Shown: piece after piece, positions 1 through 10,257 of the stretch | Numbering within the stretch: the stretch's first letter is position 1 | Layout: each line of letters starts with the position of its first letter | Assembly (NCBI GenBank): GCA_015680685.1 | Contig: MNCI01030530.1 | Coordinates: forward strand, 182,219-246,218 | DNA: 64,000 nucleotides | From: Gnetum montanum | Lineage: Eukaryota; Streptophyta; Gnetopsida; Gnetales; Gnetaceae | Reading direction: 5' to 3' | The notes under the pieces: generated by a model | What the model saw: only the letters and a program-made list of their open reading frames with translations | What the model was told of the DNA's origin: nothing | The model's database searches: none | Made by a program: the position numbers and the translations under genes

Positions 1-1864
1 AGCATAGACTTTAGTGATCTTGTTAACAACTAATTGCGAATCACCTCGAATTGCCAAATGTTGAATCTTTAGCACTTAGGCTACTAAGAGGCCCCTAAGG
101 AGTCCTTCATACTCTGCTACATTATTCATACAAAGGAATGTAAAGTGATATGAAAAGGGTTGAATTTCCATGGATGAAAATTTAATAACTACGGCGGAGC
201 TTCCACCTCTGGTGGTTGTAGTGTCATCAAAATGTAAACTCGCTTCAAAATCTGATGGCACACAGTTTAGGCTATTGATGTGTTCATCTAGGAATTTAGG
301 TTCTTTTATTGCCTAATTGTTAATGGGTGAAGTTGTAAGCTATGTGGCTATTGCTCGACCCTTTGTTGATGATTGAGCTACATAATGTAAATCGAATTCT
401 GTCGTTATAGCTTTCCATCAGGCTATCCTACTACTCTCATATAAGTTTTTTGTGATAGCCCGAAGTATATTGCTCTTACATATGATGTTGACCTTGCTAC
501 GAAATAGGTAATGTTTGCACTTTTTTAACGCAAATACTAGGGCGAGATAATATTTTTCTACCTCATTGTATTTTGCCTCATAAGCTATTAATGTGTGGCT
601 TAGGTAGTAGATTGGGATTTCAGACCCATCGTCTCTTTTTTGAAAAAGCAACGTAGTAATAGATGTGTCCGAAGTGGAAAGGTAGATATAGAAAGGCTTA
701 TCTCTTTGTGGTGGATAAATAGTTGGAAAATGCAAAAGCTCTTTCTTTAGGTTATCAAAGGCTTGTTGACATTGATCTGTCCACTCAAAGTTGATCCCCC
801 TTTTAAGTAGGTGTTGCATGGGGTGTAGCTTGTCTATCAACCTCAAGACAAACCTTCTGATAAATTATACTCTGCCTTGCAACTTGTGCAGCTCTTTAAG
901 GTTTATAGGTGGTGCTATGTTGATGATGGCCCTTACTTTATCGAGGTCCACTCATATCCCTGTTTCCAATACTAAAAAACCTAGCATGCGTCTAATTTTA
1001 ACTCTAAAAACACATTACTTAGGGTTGAGGCATAGGTCATGCCTCTGACAATGTTGGAGGACTACATTGAGATCATTGGGATGATCTATAGATTCCTTAG
1101 ACTTGACTGCTATATCATCCATGTAATCATTCAACCTCTCCAAAAGGTAGTTGCTTAAAATATATGTCATCACTTATTGATAAGTTGCTCTAGCATTCTT
1201 GAGTCCAAAAGGCATCATTGTATAACAAAACATTCCCCAAGGGGTCATGAAAGTGGTTGACAACTAATCCTCTGGGTTTATACAGATTTGGTTATAGCCT
1301 GAAAACCCATCCATGAAGGACAGTAAGGCATGACTAGCCATAGTGTCTATGAGTTGATCGATGCTTGGTAATGGGAAATCATCCTTAATCGTTGCTTTAT
1401 TTAGATTTTAAAAGTTTATACAAATTTGTATACCTCCTGTTGTCTTAGAAACTACAATGATGTTCGACACCCATTCTGAGTAGTCGACTGCACAGATGAA
1501 ACCAGCTTGATAAATCTTGGTGATTTCATCGCATACAGCTAGTGCAATCTCTGGTTTGATCTTGCGAGCCCTTTTCTTGATTGCCTTGACACGCATGTCT
1601 AAGATGATGTTGTGTTGTTTCACCTCTAATGGTAGTTATGGGGATTTTAGTGAGAGGGTCCTCAGTTACATCCCCAACCTCTAAGTCTAAGGCTTGGACC
1701 AAATGTTTGGGCCAATCTAGGGATGTTTCCAAGGATGCTATGGTGTTGTGAGAGGATAACTCAAAGTCTACCAATTCTTGGTTCAAGCATCTTGTGAACT
1801 TACCATAGGGGCCTGTTAAGGTTAAAGGAAAACAAATATCACCATGCATAGCCATTTCTTTCAA
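1..1864 (-). pseudogene. Reverse transcriptase-RNase H-second RNase H (pol) remnant of element A
   Basis: Decayed Ty3/gypsy pol. From right to left on the - strand: an N-terminal leader with the motif PLTLTGPYGKF (about 1864-1530); reverse transcriptase with VSNIIVVSKTTGG (about 1480-1430) and the catalytic YMDD box at 1114-1125; a connection/RNase H block (846-418) with FEWTDQCQQAF and YYLSHTLIAYEAKYNEVE; and a second, archaeal-type RNase H (261-76) with LHFDD and NNVAEYEGLLRGLL. The second RNase H marks the Tat/Ogre branch. The first RNase H has KSN where most gypsy elements have a TDH-type motif, as expected for a degenerate domain. Several frameshifts and stops separate the open segments, so no intact protein is made. 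Integrase is beyond the left edge. Confidence 0.88.
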
Positions 1865-1924
1865 GTGGACCTATCACAACAAGCAAATAAACCAAGTCAA
1901 GTGATACCTATTTGAAGGAATAAC

Positions 1925-2290
1925 ATGTAATGTAAATCAATGATGCAACATAAGATAATTGCTAGTTTAAGGTCTTAGTGGACTGCAATAGCATAATAGT
2001 TTGGCTTAAAACACAACATGAATGTTAAAATTGCCAATTTAAGGTCATGGAAGACCGTCACTAGTCTAAAATGTGAAATGAATGTTAAAAATTGCCAGTT
2101 TAAGGTCATGGCAGACCGTCATATGGACTTTACTATAGGTTAAGATTGCTAGTTTAAGGTCTTTGTGGACTGTTACTAGGTTGTATCGTAGGTTGATGTT
2201 TCTAGTTTAAGGTCTTTGTGGACCATGGCGGGTGGGAGAGGCTAAGGTTTCTAGTGTAAGGTCTTTGTAGACTAGTTTTAAAATTTGCAA
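1925..2290 (+). repeat. Hairpin-motif array, reverse-transcriptase side, element A
   Basis: About six copies of a 25-30 base motif beginning AGTTTAAGGTC, followed by a 6-base loop such as ATGGCA or TTTGTG and a closing GACC or GACT arm. Spacing is roughly 50-60 bases. The array sits between the pol remnant and the TATA box of the antisense gene and is read in the direction of that gene. T1 has the equivalent array at 22560-22960. Confidence 0.75.
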
Positions 2291-2439
2291 ATGTGGAGAA
2301 ATTTTTTTTTGGTGGGCCCACTTATTACGTTGGGAATGAGTGCCACATTGTAGCAAGAGTGCGCTATAATAGTGCTATGCTACGGCAGTGTCCCACTTTA
2401 CTCGAGATATGAAAATAATAAGTTTTTTACTACGTTGAC

Positions 2440-2449
2440 TATAAATAGG
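2440..2449 (+). promoter_or_regulatory. TATA box of the antisense gene, copy A
   Basis: TATAAATAGG lies about 145 bases upstream of the first ATG. T1 has the same box in the same relative place (23093), and the surrounding sequence aligns, including the downstream AAACTTGTCAT. This points to a promoter serving the antisense gene rather than a chance match. Confidence 0.6.
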
Positions 2450-2703
2450 AGATTACCCCCTAGTAAACTTGTCATATTCATTGTCAGAGTCCTGAGCCCA
2501 TACGCAGAGTGTAGCATAGTCAAACAGAAAGAGAGCGAATAGGTGTAGTGTAGAAACTGATACTATCAATTTGCAAATGAGATAATGATGTGCAAAGGTG
2601 AACGTAAGCATCAGGGACTAGCCAAAGTGGGCGAGGTGAAGGACACCCTGAAGTGCTTTTCCAAGGTGCATATTGAAGTACGACAAGAGACACTGTCGGC
2701 TTA

Positions 2704-3730
2704 GTATGTTGTTATGCTACCCTTGTTTCCATTATATGATGCATTGATTTAGGTTTCCATTGCCATTACTACTGTCATTTTATCATCACTATTTCTTTTT
2801 CTGTTTTAGCCACTATGTCATGGTTGTCGCTACTTGGCCACGACGGTCATACAGTTGCTACGCTATGGTTGCATGCGGTACTTCTCTAGTCGTCATTGTT
2901 AAAAATGGAGACTACATTATTGCATAGGTTTAATTAGTTTTGGATGGCATAGTGCATGTTCGGCGTAGTGTACCATTCTTAGGGGGGTTTGTTTATTTGC
3001 ACAGTTTTTATGGTAGTGTGACACATGCTTGGCATGGCATAGAACAGGCTATTCCATGTGATAGGGTAGGGTCAAGGCAACAAGGGCACTATGAATTCCT
3101 TTTCACCTATGCTATTAAGGTTGTAACATTTTTTTGTTGCTGTTACGCTATGTTGTTATGTTGTTAGGCACTTGGGCCATTATGTTGGTCATTTGTTATG
3201 CTACTATGCTGTTAAATTTGTTACACTATCAAATTTGCTACATTGCAATGCCTATTATAGTAGTCTGTTCATTACATTATTATATGTCTACTTGTGCTTG
3301 TTTATTTGTTGCATGTCATGCATTCATCTCGTTATGCTAAGCATAGTGTAGTCATCACCCTGATGTAGAAGTGTAACTGTTACGCTGCATGTCTATTACA
3401 TTGTACTGTGTACTGCGCAACTATTACCATGTAGTGTACCCACTGTTGTTATGTTGCATGGGGCTTAATTGCTATGCTATGCTACATGTGACACTTTTTT
3501 ACACTACCTGTAATGTTTAACTTTGTCTTATGGTGGGGACTCATTAATTCATGCTAAAGGAGAATTTTTGAGTGAAGGATTACACTGTGTTTCATTTAAA
3601 TAGAGGGTCACGCTACACTATATGCAAATAGAAGGTCATACTACACTATATGCAAATAGAAGATTATTCTACACTTCATTAGCCAGCATCACTTAAACAC
3701 AGTGCTAACATTTGATACTTTGCCATGCAG
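2704..3730 (+). other. Intron 1 of antisense gene A
   Basis: No coding signal. The stretch is rich in degenerate GCTATGCTAC/GTTATGCTAC words, the same vocabulary as the palindromes of the Tat-like LTRs. The T1 and E copies have a similar intron here. Confidence 0.5.
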
Positions 3731-4181
3731 GGTCATGTTGAAGCCTATTTTGATTGTCCTTGAACTTGTAGGAGTCCTGTGTTGCCTCAGTGAACCTGTG
3801 GCCAACGTCCCTCCTCCCCATGCATGTGTGGGACAGCAAGCAATCTAGTTTTGGGAGGGAGCACAGGACTTCCTATAATTCCTCCTCTGCCATTTTAGTG
3901 TGATCATGTGGTCATACCTATTGGCCAAGATAGCCACTGTACTTGTAGAGATGTTGTTGCCTAGGGCAAACCGAGGCATTCTGAAGTTTTTTGGCTAATG
4001 GGTCAATCGGGAGTGAAGGGGAAGGAAGCTCCAACCAGCACCCAAGAGGCTTGAGGTTCTTAATTTTGATCTAGGACATGTTTGAGTACAAGTGCTATCA
4101 TTTATATAACATGCTATTTGTTGCCTGTCACATGGGCACTTGCTTTCATAACCCACCTGGGACCATTTACTATGCCAACGG
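3731..4181 (+). pseudogene. Exon 2 of antisense gene A: FCP1/NIF-like phosphatase domain
   Basis: The reading frame from ATG at 3735 gives ILIVLELVGVLCCLS, then FWEGAQDFL, CHFSVIMWSYL, LLPRANRGILKF, and after a frame change MLFVACHMGTCFHNPPGTIYY. This order matches the FCP1/NLI-interacting-factor fold of plants: an LDLDGVL-like strand, a GxxxFLxFCxxHFxVxVWS segment, and an NTLLIDDxPxKxxxNPP segment. The catalytic DxD of the first motif reads ELV and the late DD pair is CH, so even an unbroken version would lack the phosphatase residues. Identification is from remembered family motifs. Confidence 0.6.
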
Positions 4182-4649
4182 GTAAGTCCTATGAAGGTAT
4201 TTTAACATATTGTATGATTTTCATTATGCTAGATAGAGATGCTTATAGTATTCTTGTGTGTTACCAAGTTTTACATTCATGAAGGCGGTCTTCACAGTAA
4301 TACGGATGCATTGGCGGTGGCCGAGATGGCTCTGCAAGAGCTTTCTTCCACCGGGAACATGTGTGTCGGTGTCATAGAACAACTTGGGTTTGACTTCAAA
4401 ACCTATCCCACTAGGTATTCCAAAATCTATGGGAAGTGTAAGGAATTTCGATGGTTGGATAGCAAATGGGCATCGCGTTGATTGATTACCGTCGAAGATG
4501 TTCTAGTGGAACTCCCACCATTTCCTATGCCATTCAAACCTAGAATGTTAGACCATGGATTTATTCTTGTGTGTTCAAGTGATGATGTGCTTTCATGTTT
4601 GTTTTCTCTAACCCCCATTCTATTTTTTTGTTAACTATTGTAGTAGCCA

Positions 4650-5692
4650 GGGAATCCCAAGAGGTCACAGTGGTCACCTCTGGGCGTGACAATACCAACC
4701 TCTTCTTCAAGTATGGAGAGGTAGAGGAGACGTAGCATTGGCTCTACCATGGGGCCCCAGCCACCATTGTTCATAACATTCAATAGGTGGGACTCATGAA
4801 CTTATTTCTAGTTGTAAACCTAAACTTCTTGGCTACAGAAATACTTTCCCTAGCCAATTCCTTCACTAAGAAGGCTGATAGCTTCCACACATGTGTTCAT
4901 AATGTGCAGGTGGTGTTTGAAATTAATAACTAACTATTTGCAGACCTTTTTAGTGTGCTTCTGATGGTCTCCCTGTAGGAGAAAAATCTAAGAAAGATGC
5001 AAACCATTAGGGGGACATTGAGGAATGGCTGGGGATGGCTAAGGACTGAAAGGGAATTTACATCCATAAGGTCAAGCTCGGAGTGGCCAAAATGATTTAC
5101 ACTGTCTTCCATGTCCATGCTTTCCCTAAGCTACTCTCCCAAGGGAAAATCCTTGGAGTGGAGTAGGCTTTGATAATGTGGGAGGTTATGGAAGAAGGGA
5201 CCCATTACAACTAGGCCCAGTATCTTTCTAAAGGTTTGCGTGCTGAAATGGTCAAGCTTCGCAAGAAGCTTGAGTCCCGTTTCAATGTGCATTATGCCTT
5301 CTTTGTAGCTTGGCTTCAACACTTTGTGGAATTTCTAGTAATCCATGAGAATGGTGCTTAGGTACTGTAAGATCATAACCAGGTATCAAAGCCATGAATC
5401 TGCCAAGTTTTCCGCAACACCTAATCCCAAGACCCTCCAAAAGCTATCAGGGAATCACTTTCAATAACGACGAGGGATCGGGTGGCACGTCCCTTTTGTG
5501 GTTGGGACAACATGGAAGAGGCACCCTCCATCAACACAGGCAATGTGTTAAGGAGGGAACACCTCATTGCAGAGACTGTAAAGACTAGGATGCAACATAA
5601 TAAGTCTTATCTTGCCAAAGAGACTCCCCGCATAAATGAAGAGAGGGGGAAGAATCTGCAGATCAAAGTTCGTAGGGTGCAACCCCCAGTTG
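4650..5692 (+). pseudogene. Exon 4 of antisense gene A: conserved domain of unknown function
   Basis: Aligns by eye with T1 24873-25892 and E 45960-46740. Shared blocks include FFKYGEVEET, MNLFLVVNLNFLATEIL, CVHNVQVVFEIN, LFSVPSDGLPVGEKSKKD, DIEEWLGMAKD, and PKLLSQGKILGVE. In-frame stops are frequent (for example inside EIN*LF and after KD). I do not recognise the family. The VxxEINxxLFxDLFGVPxDGL segment has the feel of plant transposase-associated or mobile domains, but I would not assign it. Confidence 0.55.
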
Positions 5693-5735
5693 GTAAGTAT
5701 GCTAAACTTATTTTTGTTAGCATATTACTTATTAC

Positions 5736-5740
5736 ACTGT
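5736..5740 (+). repeat. Target-site duplication of Athila1, left copy
   Basis: ACTGT directly precedes the 5' LTR and is repeated exactly at 13358-13362 after the 3' LTR. Confidence 0.92.
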
Positions 5741-6767
5741 TGATGAGACGCGACTTGCACTGGGCTGTGATATCGCGTCTTCTCCTGCGATATCGCGTCC
5801 CGCCGCCATATCTATAAATAAGAGGCGGCACTCCCTTCATTTGGAAATCCTGGCTAGTGTAGCGAAGCTCTGGTAGATTGATCACTCCAGAGTTAGAATT
5901 TTTCCCCATGTGCCCGCAGTAGGAGTCCTAGAGTGAACGGCTCTTTATTCAAGCAAGTTGTAAACCTGAACCCAAGTTGTGTACAGCAATAAAGATGAAC
6001 TTGATTGGATAAACCTTGCGGCACGTGGTTTTATTTATTGCTTTCATTTACTGCTTTCCTAGTGCGTTCAAGTACGACTTGATTACGAGCGTCTACGGAC
6101 GTGTACGGCTAGTCAAGGAATCGGCTGCTTGACGCAATGCATGAGTACGACTCAATTACGAGCATTGGATGCTTGGTAACCCAGTAGCGTATTCCAGGAT
6201 TCTGCGCTTGGTAACTCCCGGGTCTAATGTGTACGGCTAGTTGAGGAATCGGCTGCTCATTGCTAGGCTAGATCGTGTGATAAGTACGACTTAGTTACGA
6301 GCACCCACGGGTGTGTACGGCTGGCTAAGGAATCGGCTGCTTATCACACGTAGGCTAAATAGGTGCCTCAGTACGACCACTTCGAGCACTTGCGTTACGT
6401 GTGGCGATCCCAGTAACGATTAGCGTTTGGTAAGCTGCAGTTGCATAGTTCAGGGTGTGTCCGGTAAGTGGGAACGGATGCTGACGCTAGTTAATTTAGA
6501 CTTAGATCTTTAGTTAGAGTTAGCTTAGTTTCTCAACCCTTTCTCCTGGTAGCATAGAAGATAAGCCGAAAATACCAAAAAAATCACATACCTCAGACTT
6601 GCTTAACCATACACCGTGACACATACAAGCAAGCCTGGGAAGACAACGAACGATTAACCCCAAGTGTTTCTTGTGGCGTTAAGGCATTTAGTCTGCGGAG
6701 TTCGACCGGATCGCGCGTGTACGCTCGTTTCGTATGGTGGAGTGTAGGGGTACCTCGCCACTCATCA
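5741..6767 (+). repeat. 5' LTR of Athila1
   Basis: 1027 bases, TGATGAG to CTCATCA. U3 is short (about 70 bases) and holds the palindromic word GCGATATCGC and shifted copies. TATA box at 5813, AATAAAG at about 5989. The long downstream part carries three reworked copies of a module containing GTACGACTTxxTTACGAGC and GTGTACGGCT followed by AGGAATCGGCTGCT (about 6072-6345). It lacks two palindrome units present in the 3' LTR. Confidence 0.93.
5813..5820 (+). promoter_or_regulatory. TATA box of the Athila1 5' LTR
   Basis: TATAAATA lies 72 bases into the LTR, just after the GCGATATCGC palindromes. The same box appears in the 3' LTR (about 12404), in Athila2 (about 59750) and in Athila3 (about 61400). 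Confidence 0.7.
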
Positions 6768-6768
6768 T

Positions 6769-6786
6769 TGGCGCCGTTGCCGGGGA
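6769..6786 (+). other. Primer-binding site of Athila1
   Basis: TGGCGCCGTTGCCGGGGA starts two bases after the LTR end. As I recall, this is the tRNA-Asp-type primer site typical of Athila elements. Athila3 has a decayed version at 62149-62166. Confidence 0.88.
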
Positions 6787-6912
6787 CTAAGTGTTTTTTC
6801 GCCAATTTAACATAAGGGATATCACTCACATCGTTGTGAGCTTAAAACGAACCTTAGGGTTAATCAGTTAATAAAGAACAATAAATAACGGTGAAGTTGC
6901 ACACCAATAAAA

Positions 6913-9900
6913 ATGGCTTCTTCTCACGAAATCAACTCACCTAAGGACAATACAGGAGAAAGTCAGCATCATACACATAACCGCAATCAACCATGTCCTC
7001 AACAGGCTAAGGTCACATATACTCATCCCGATGAGTATGTGCCAGATTTTACCTTTGTTTTCCATCAAGATGAGCAACTGCGGTGGAGAGACATGCAAGG
7101 TAACATTGTGTTACCCCCAGATCGCTCTGCTTCCAACATGCTTTTCCGTGCCTTGGTACGGTATGGCATGCAAGAGCTGATTACTGAATACGTTGCGGAT
7201 GATTACACTCTGAGGGATTATCGTCCCACAAAAGCCCAACGTATTCGGGATGCAAGGCAGGAGAGCCAACATTCACTACTGAAGGGCAAGGTTTCCCACG
7301 TCATTAGTGAAATAGGAGACGAGGAACCCCTCACAACGGGTTTCTTAGAAAATGATGTTCCTCCTCCTCACTCTGGTGAAGAGGTTAGGCATCAGGGCCT
7401 TAGATCAACGATACACATTCCAGGCTCTGATCCCCGTGAGCACAAGCTGTTCACGGCAGGAACAATCACTCACACTAATGACAGACATGCAGATCGTGAC
7501 AACGATCGGGGCCGAAGCAGCCGAAGAGAAGGCAAGAAACATCACCATGGTGATGGATCCCCTTCTTCTTCCCCTTCATCACATCATTCACCCTCTCCTT
7601 CCACATCTGGGCGCAGCCACCATGAGCATAACGCGGAAAGTAAAGGTAGAAGAGATGAAATGCCTCGACAAGAAGGTCGAGAGGAGTTAGGACAAGGACA
7701 AGGACGTAGGGAGAATAGGGAACCACAACGTAGACATCACAGACGTCATGAAAGAGATGATCATGACGAACCCCTATTCGCAACCCGAAGTATGCTTGAC
7801 ATTAGAGAGGCAGTTAGGATTCCCACAAGGCATTTGAAAGACAGTAGGATCAAGCGTTTGGATATAAATAATATCCCACGTTTTGAAGGGGGATACAACG
7901 CTGATCCTCAACATCATTTACAGGCATTCCACGACGCCTGTGCCTTGCAGAACATAGACAATGAGTGGCAGAAACTCAAGTTGTTCCCAAGGACACTCAC
8001 TAAAGAAGCGGAAAGCTGGTACCGGTCCTTAGAACCGGAAACCATCAGGAGGTGGAGTACGATGCTCGAATTGTTCAACAACAAATATCAAACGTACTCC
8101 AGAGTGTCTAACTTGCGTAAGCAGATCCAAGGCTGGAAACAAGGAGCTCATGAATCCTTGGATGCTGCCATGGCCCGTTACTACACATTGCTACATCGTT
8201 GCCCGGGCCATGGGTACGCTAAGCGGGATCAACTTCGCCACCTCGTGGATGGGCTACGAAATGAAACGAGAAGAACTCTTGGGACTTACGCCCAAGGGAG
8301 ACTCTCCCAACTAAGAGCCCATGAAGTTGAAGTATTGTTGGAACAAGTAGCGCAAGAAGAGGGTGAGCTACGGAAAAGAGAAAGTGCGGAGGAATACAAC
8401 CGTGATCCCTCCCTTCGTAAGAAGGGAGTGAAATTCTGTGATGAGGAGGATGAGTCACCACTCGAAGAGTTGGTGAACAGGAAAACTGTGCCGATCCAAA
8501 AGTTAACAACGGAGGTATCGGCTAAGGTAGACCAAATGTGGGATTCCTTAGACTCACGAATAGAAACAGTCCTGAAAATAGTAGAAGAGTCTAAGGATGA
8601 GCAAAGTAGTGATAAAAGCAAGAACATGCGGAGAAACTTTAACCCTGCACATAACAAGGGTAAGGGAAAAATCTCTAACTCCGATGAGGCTGAAAATTCT
8701 GATTCAGACAATGACGGTGGATGTGAGGTCTGCTATTATGACCATCCTAAGGGATGTTGTCCAATCATCTCACATCTGCAGGAGTCTGGGGTGTATGCAT
8801 TAAATCCAAGACTTAATCAACGGCAAACACCCAGAAGGTTACCTTATCCACAAGGTAACCCGAGGCAGTTCCACCAACCCTTGACGTATTATCCAAGTGG
8901 AACACCTCCGCAGCCCATCGAGCAACATCAGCAGTGGCAATACCCACAGTCATGGGGGATGCCACAGCCAACACATCGATACCCTTACCGGCAGCCTGAT
9001 CCTTATGGTTATTATGTGCAGCAGCCAGTTTCTCCAGGTGACGCTATGAGTCACACTCCACGCCGTCACTACTACGCTCGGGAGTACTTCAGAAGGACTC
9101 CTTCTCCTCCGGGAGACATTCCACATTCTGTCCATCCTCTAACTCCACCCGCACCTTTTCCTCAAGTAGTTCCCATAACACCTCCTGCTCCAACAATGCA
9201 AGGGGAATTACCTACCCAACCGCAGCAACGTCACGCCGCGAGATCTGTAAATATTCAGAGTGTAAATATCCAACCGGACACTAGTTCTGGCGATAACTGT
9301 ACAAAAAGGAGACCCTTTTTCAGAACTAGGAGCCCGGATAGGCTCTCGCAACAACAAGCGGACGGGTATATGTATAGGCCTCTAACTACTAACACTTCGG
9401 AGCACCCTTCAGTCCAAGGGAATGTAACGCATACGGTTATGCTAACACATACCGTAACTGACTGGATCAAGGTAGGCCACCTTCCCAGGAAACTAACTGA
9501 TCCTGGGAGTCCCTTTATTCATTTGCAGATCGCTGGGAATGCACCACATCGAGCTCTTCTTGACTCAGGTTCCGGAGTCAACTTAATTTCGCGAAAGATG
9601 TATCACGCCTGGAACCTGCCCCAACTTAAGAAGAGCAACATCCAACTAGAGCTGGCAGACCAGTCCATCACTATTCCCTTGGGTTTGGTGGAGGACGTTA
9701 TTACCACTGTGTGTGGTTGGTCCTACCCAGCGGATTTCCTAGTGATCGATGTTAACAACAACGAAGGGGACTTCCCAATTATAATGGGAAGGGCATGGCT
9801 AAGCACAGTAGATGCATGCCTTAGGATCCGTGATCTTTCCTTGGAAATCTCCAAGATAAACATATGTGGAAAGATCGAGAAGAGGATAGTTCCATGCATC

Positions 9901-10257
9901 ACATACAGTGATTCATCGGGTGATGACACGGAGGAAATGTCTCCATGTCACAGGTGTGCCCAGGAAACTCTGCAACAAAGATGCCTGTATGTAGCAACCA
10001 CACAAGAAGTAGTAGACACCCCGTGGTTGACAGCTTCTCATAAGAGCAAACAAATATGCATGGAACGAACTGAGGCAACTCATGCCAACAACCGTGGCAT
10101 AGACACATTGGAACGTGAGCGTCGCCAACTTCCAACCCTGAATTTAAGATCATCAATTGGGAGAAGTTGGGCACTGCTTAGAAATTCAAATAGGCGCTCA
10201 CTACTTCGGATCTCTCCCTCACAACTCAGTCATGGGGGAGATGGCCACCTATGCTAA
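6913..10257 (+). CDS. gag-pro: Athila-type Gag-protease polyprotein (intact frame)
   Basis: 1114 residues, first ATG after the primer site. Residues 1-290 are hydrophilic, with a His/Ser/Arg-rich stretch around 190-285. The capsid-type retrotransposon gag domain runs about 295-500 (PRFEGGYNADPQHHLQAF, WYRSLEPETIRRW, LRHLVDGLRNETRRTLG). A knuckle-like CEVC...H...CC cluster starts at residue 604. A Pro/Gln/Tyr-rich linker covers about 640-800. A retropepsin follows with ALLDSGSGVNLIS (Asp 884) and PIIMGRAWLSTVD (about 955). The frame ends soon after, with no polymerase. Gag would form the particle and the protease would cut it; reverse transcriptase and integrase must come from another element. 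Open despite about 3% LTR divergence. Confidence 0.92.
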   Translation: MASSHEINSPKDNTGESQHHTHNRNQPCPQQAKVTYTHPDEYVPDFTFVFHQDEQLRWRDMQGNIVLPPDRSASNMLFRALVRYGMQELITEYVADDYTLRDYRPTKAQRIRDARQESQHSLLKGKVSHVISEIGDEEPLTTGFLENDVPPPHSGEEVRHQGLRSTIHIPGSDPREHKLFTAGTITHTNDRHADRDNDRGRSSRREGKKHHHGDGSPSSSPSSHHSPSPSTSGRSHHEHNAESKGRRDEMPRQEGREELGQGQGRRENREPQRRHHRRHERDDHDEPLFATRSMLDIREAVRIPTRHLKDSRIKRLDINNIPRFEGGYNADPQHHLQAFHDACALQNIDNEWQKLKLFPRTLTKEAESWYRSLEPETIRRWSTMLELFNNKYQTYSRVSNLRKQIQGWKQGAHESLDAAMARYYTLLHRCPGHGYAKRDQLRHLVDGLRNETRRTLGTYAQGRLSQLRAHEVEVLLEQVAQEEGELRKRESAEEYNRDPSLRKKGVKFCDEEDESPLEELVNRKTVPIQKLTTEVSAKVDQMWDSLDSRIETVLKIVEESKDEQSSDKSKNMRRNFNPAHNKGKGKISNSDEAENSDSDNDGGCEVCYYDHPKGCCPIISHLQESGVYALNPRLNQRQTPRRLPYPQGNPRQFHQPLTYYPSGTPPQPIEQHQQWQYPQSWGMPQPTHRYPYRQPDPYGYYVQQPVSPGDAMSHTPRRHYYAREYFRRTPSPPGDIPHSVHPLTPPAPFPQVVPITPPAPTMQGELPTQPQQRHAARSVNIQSVNIQPDTSSGDNCTKRRPFFRTRSPDRLSQQQADGYMYRPLTTNTSEHPSVQGNVTHTVMLTHTVTDWIKVGHLPRKLTDPGSPFIHLQIAGNAPHRALLDSGSGVNLISRKMYHAWNLPQLKKSNIQLELADQSITIPLGLVEDVITTVCGWSYPADFLVIDVNNNEGDFPIIMGRAWLSTVDACLRIRDLSLEISKINICGKIEKRIVPCITYSDSSGDDTEEMSPCHRCAQETLQQRCLYVATTQEVVDTPWLTASHKSKQICMERTEATHANNRGIDTLERERRQLPTLNLRSSIGRSWALLRNSNRRSLLRISPSQLSHGGDGHLC

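Noticed and set aside
8219-8711. Two - strand frames inside the Athila1 gag
   Set aside because: Shadows of the intact gag-protease frame, without motifs.
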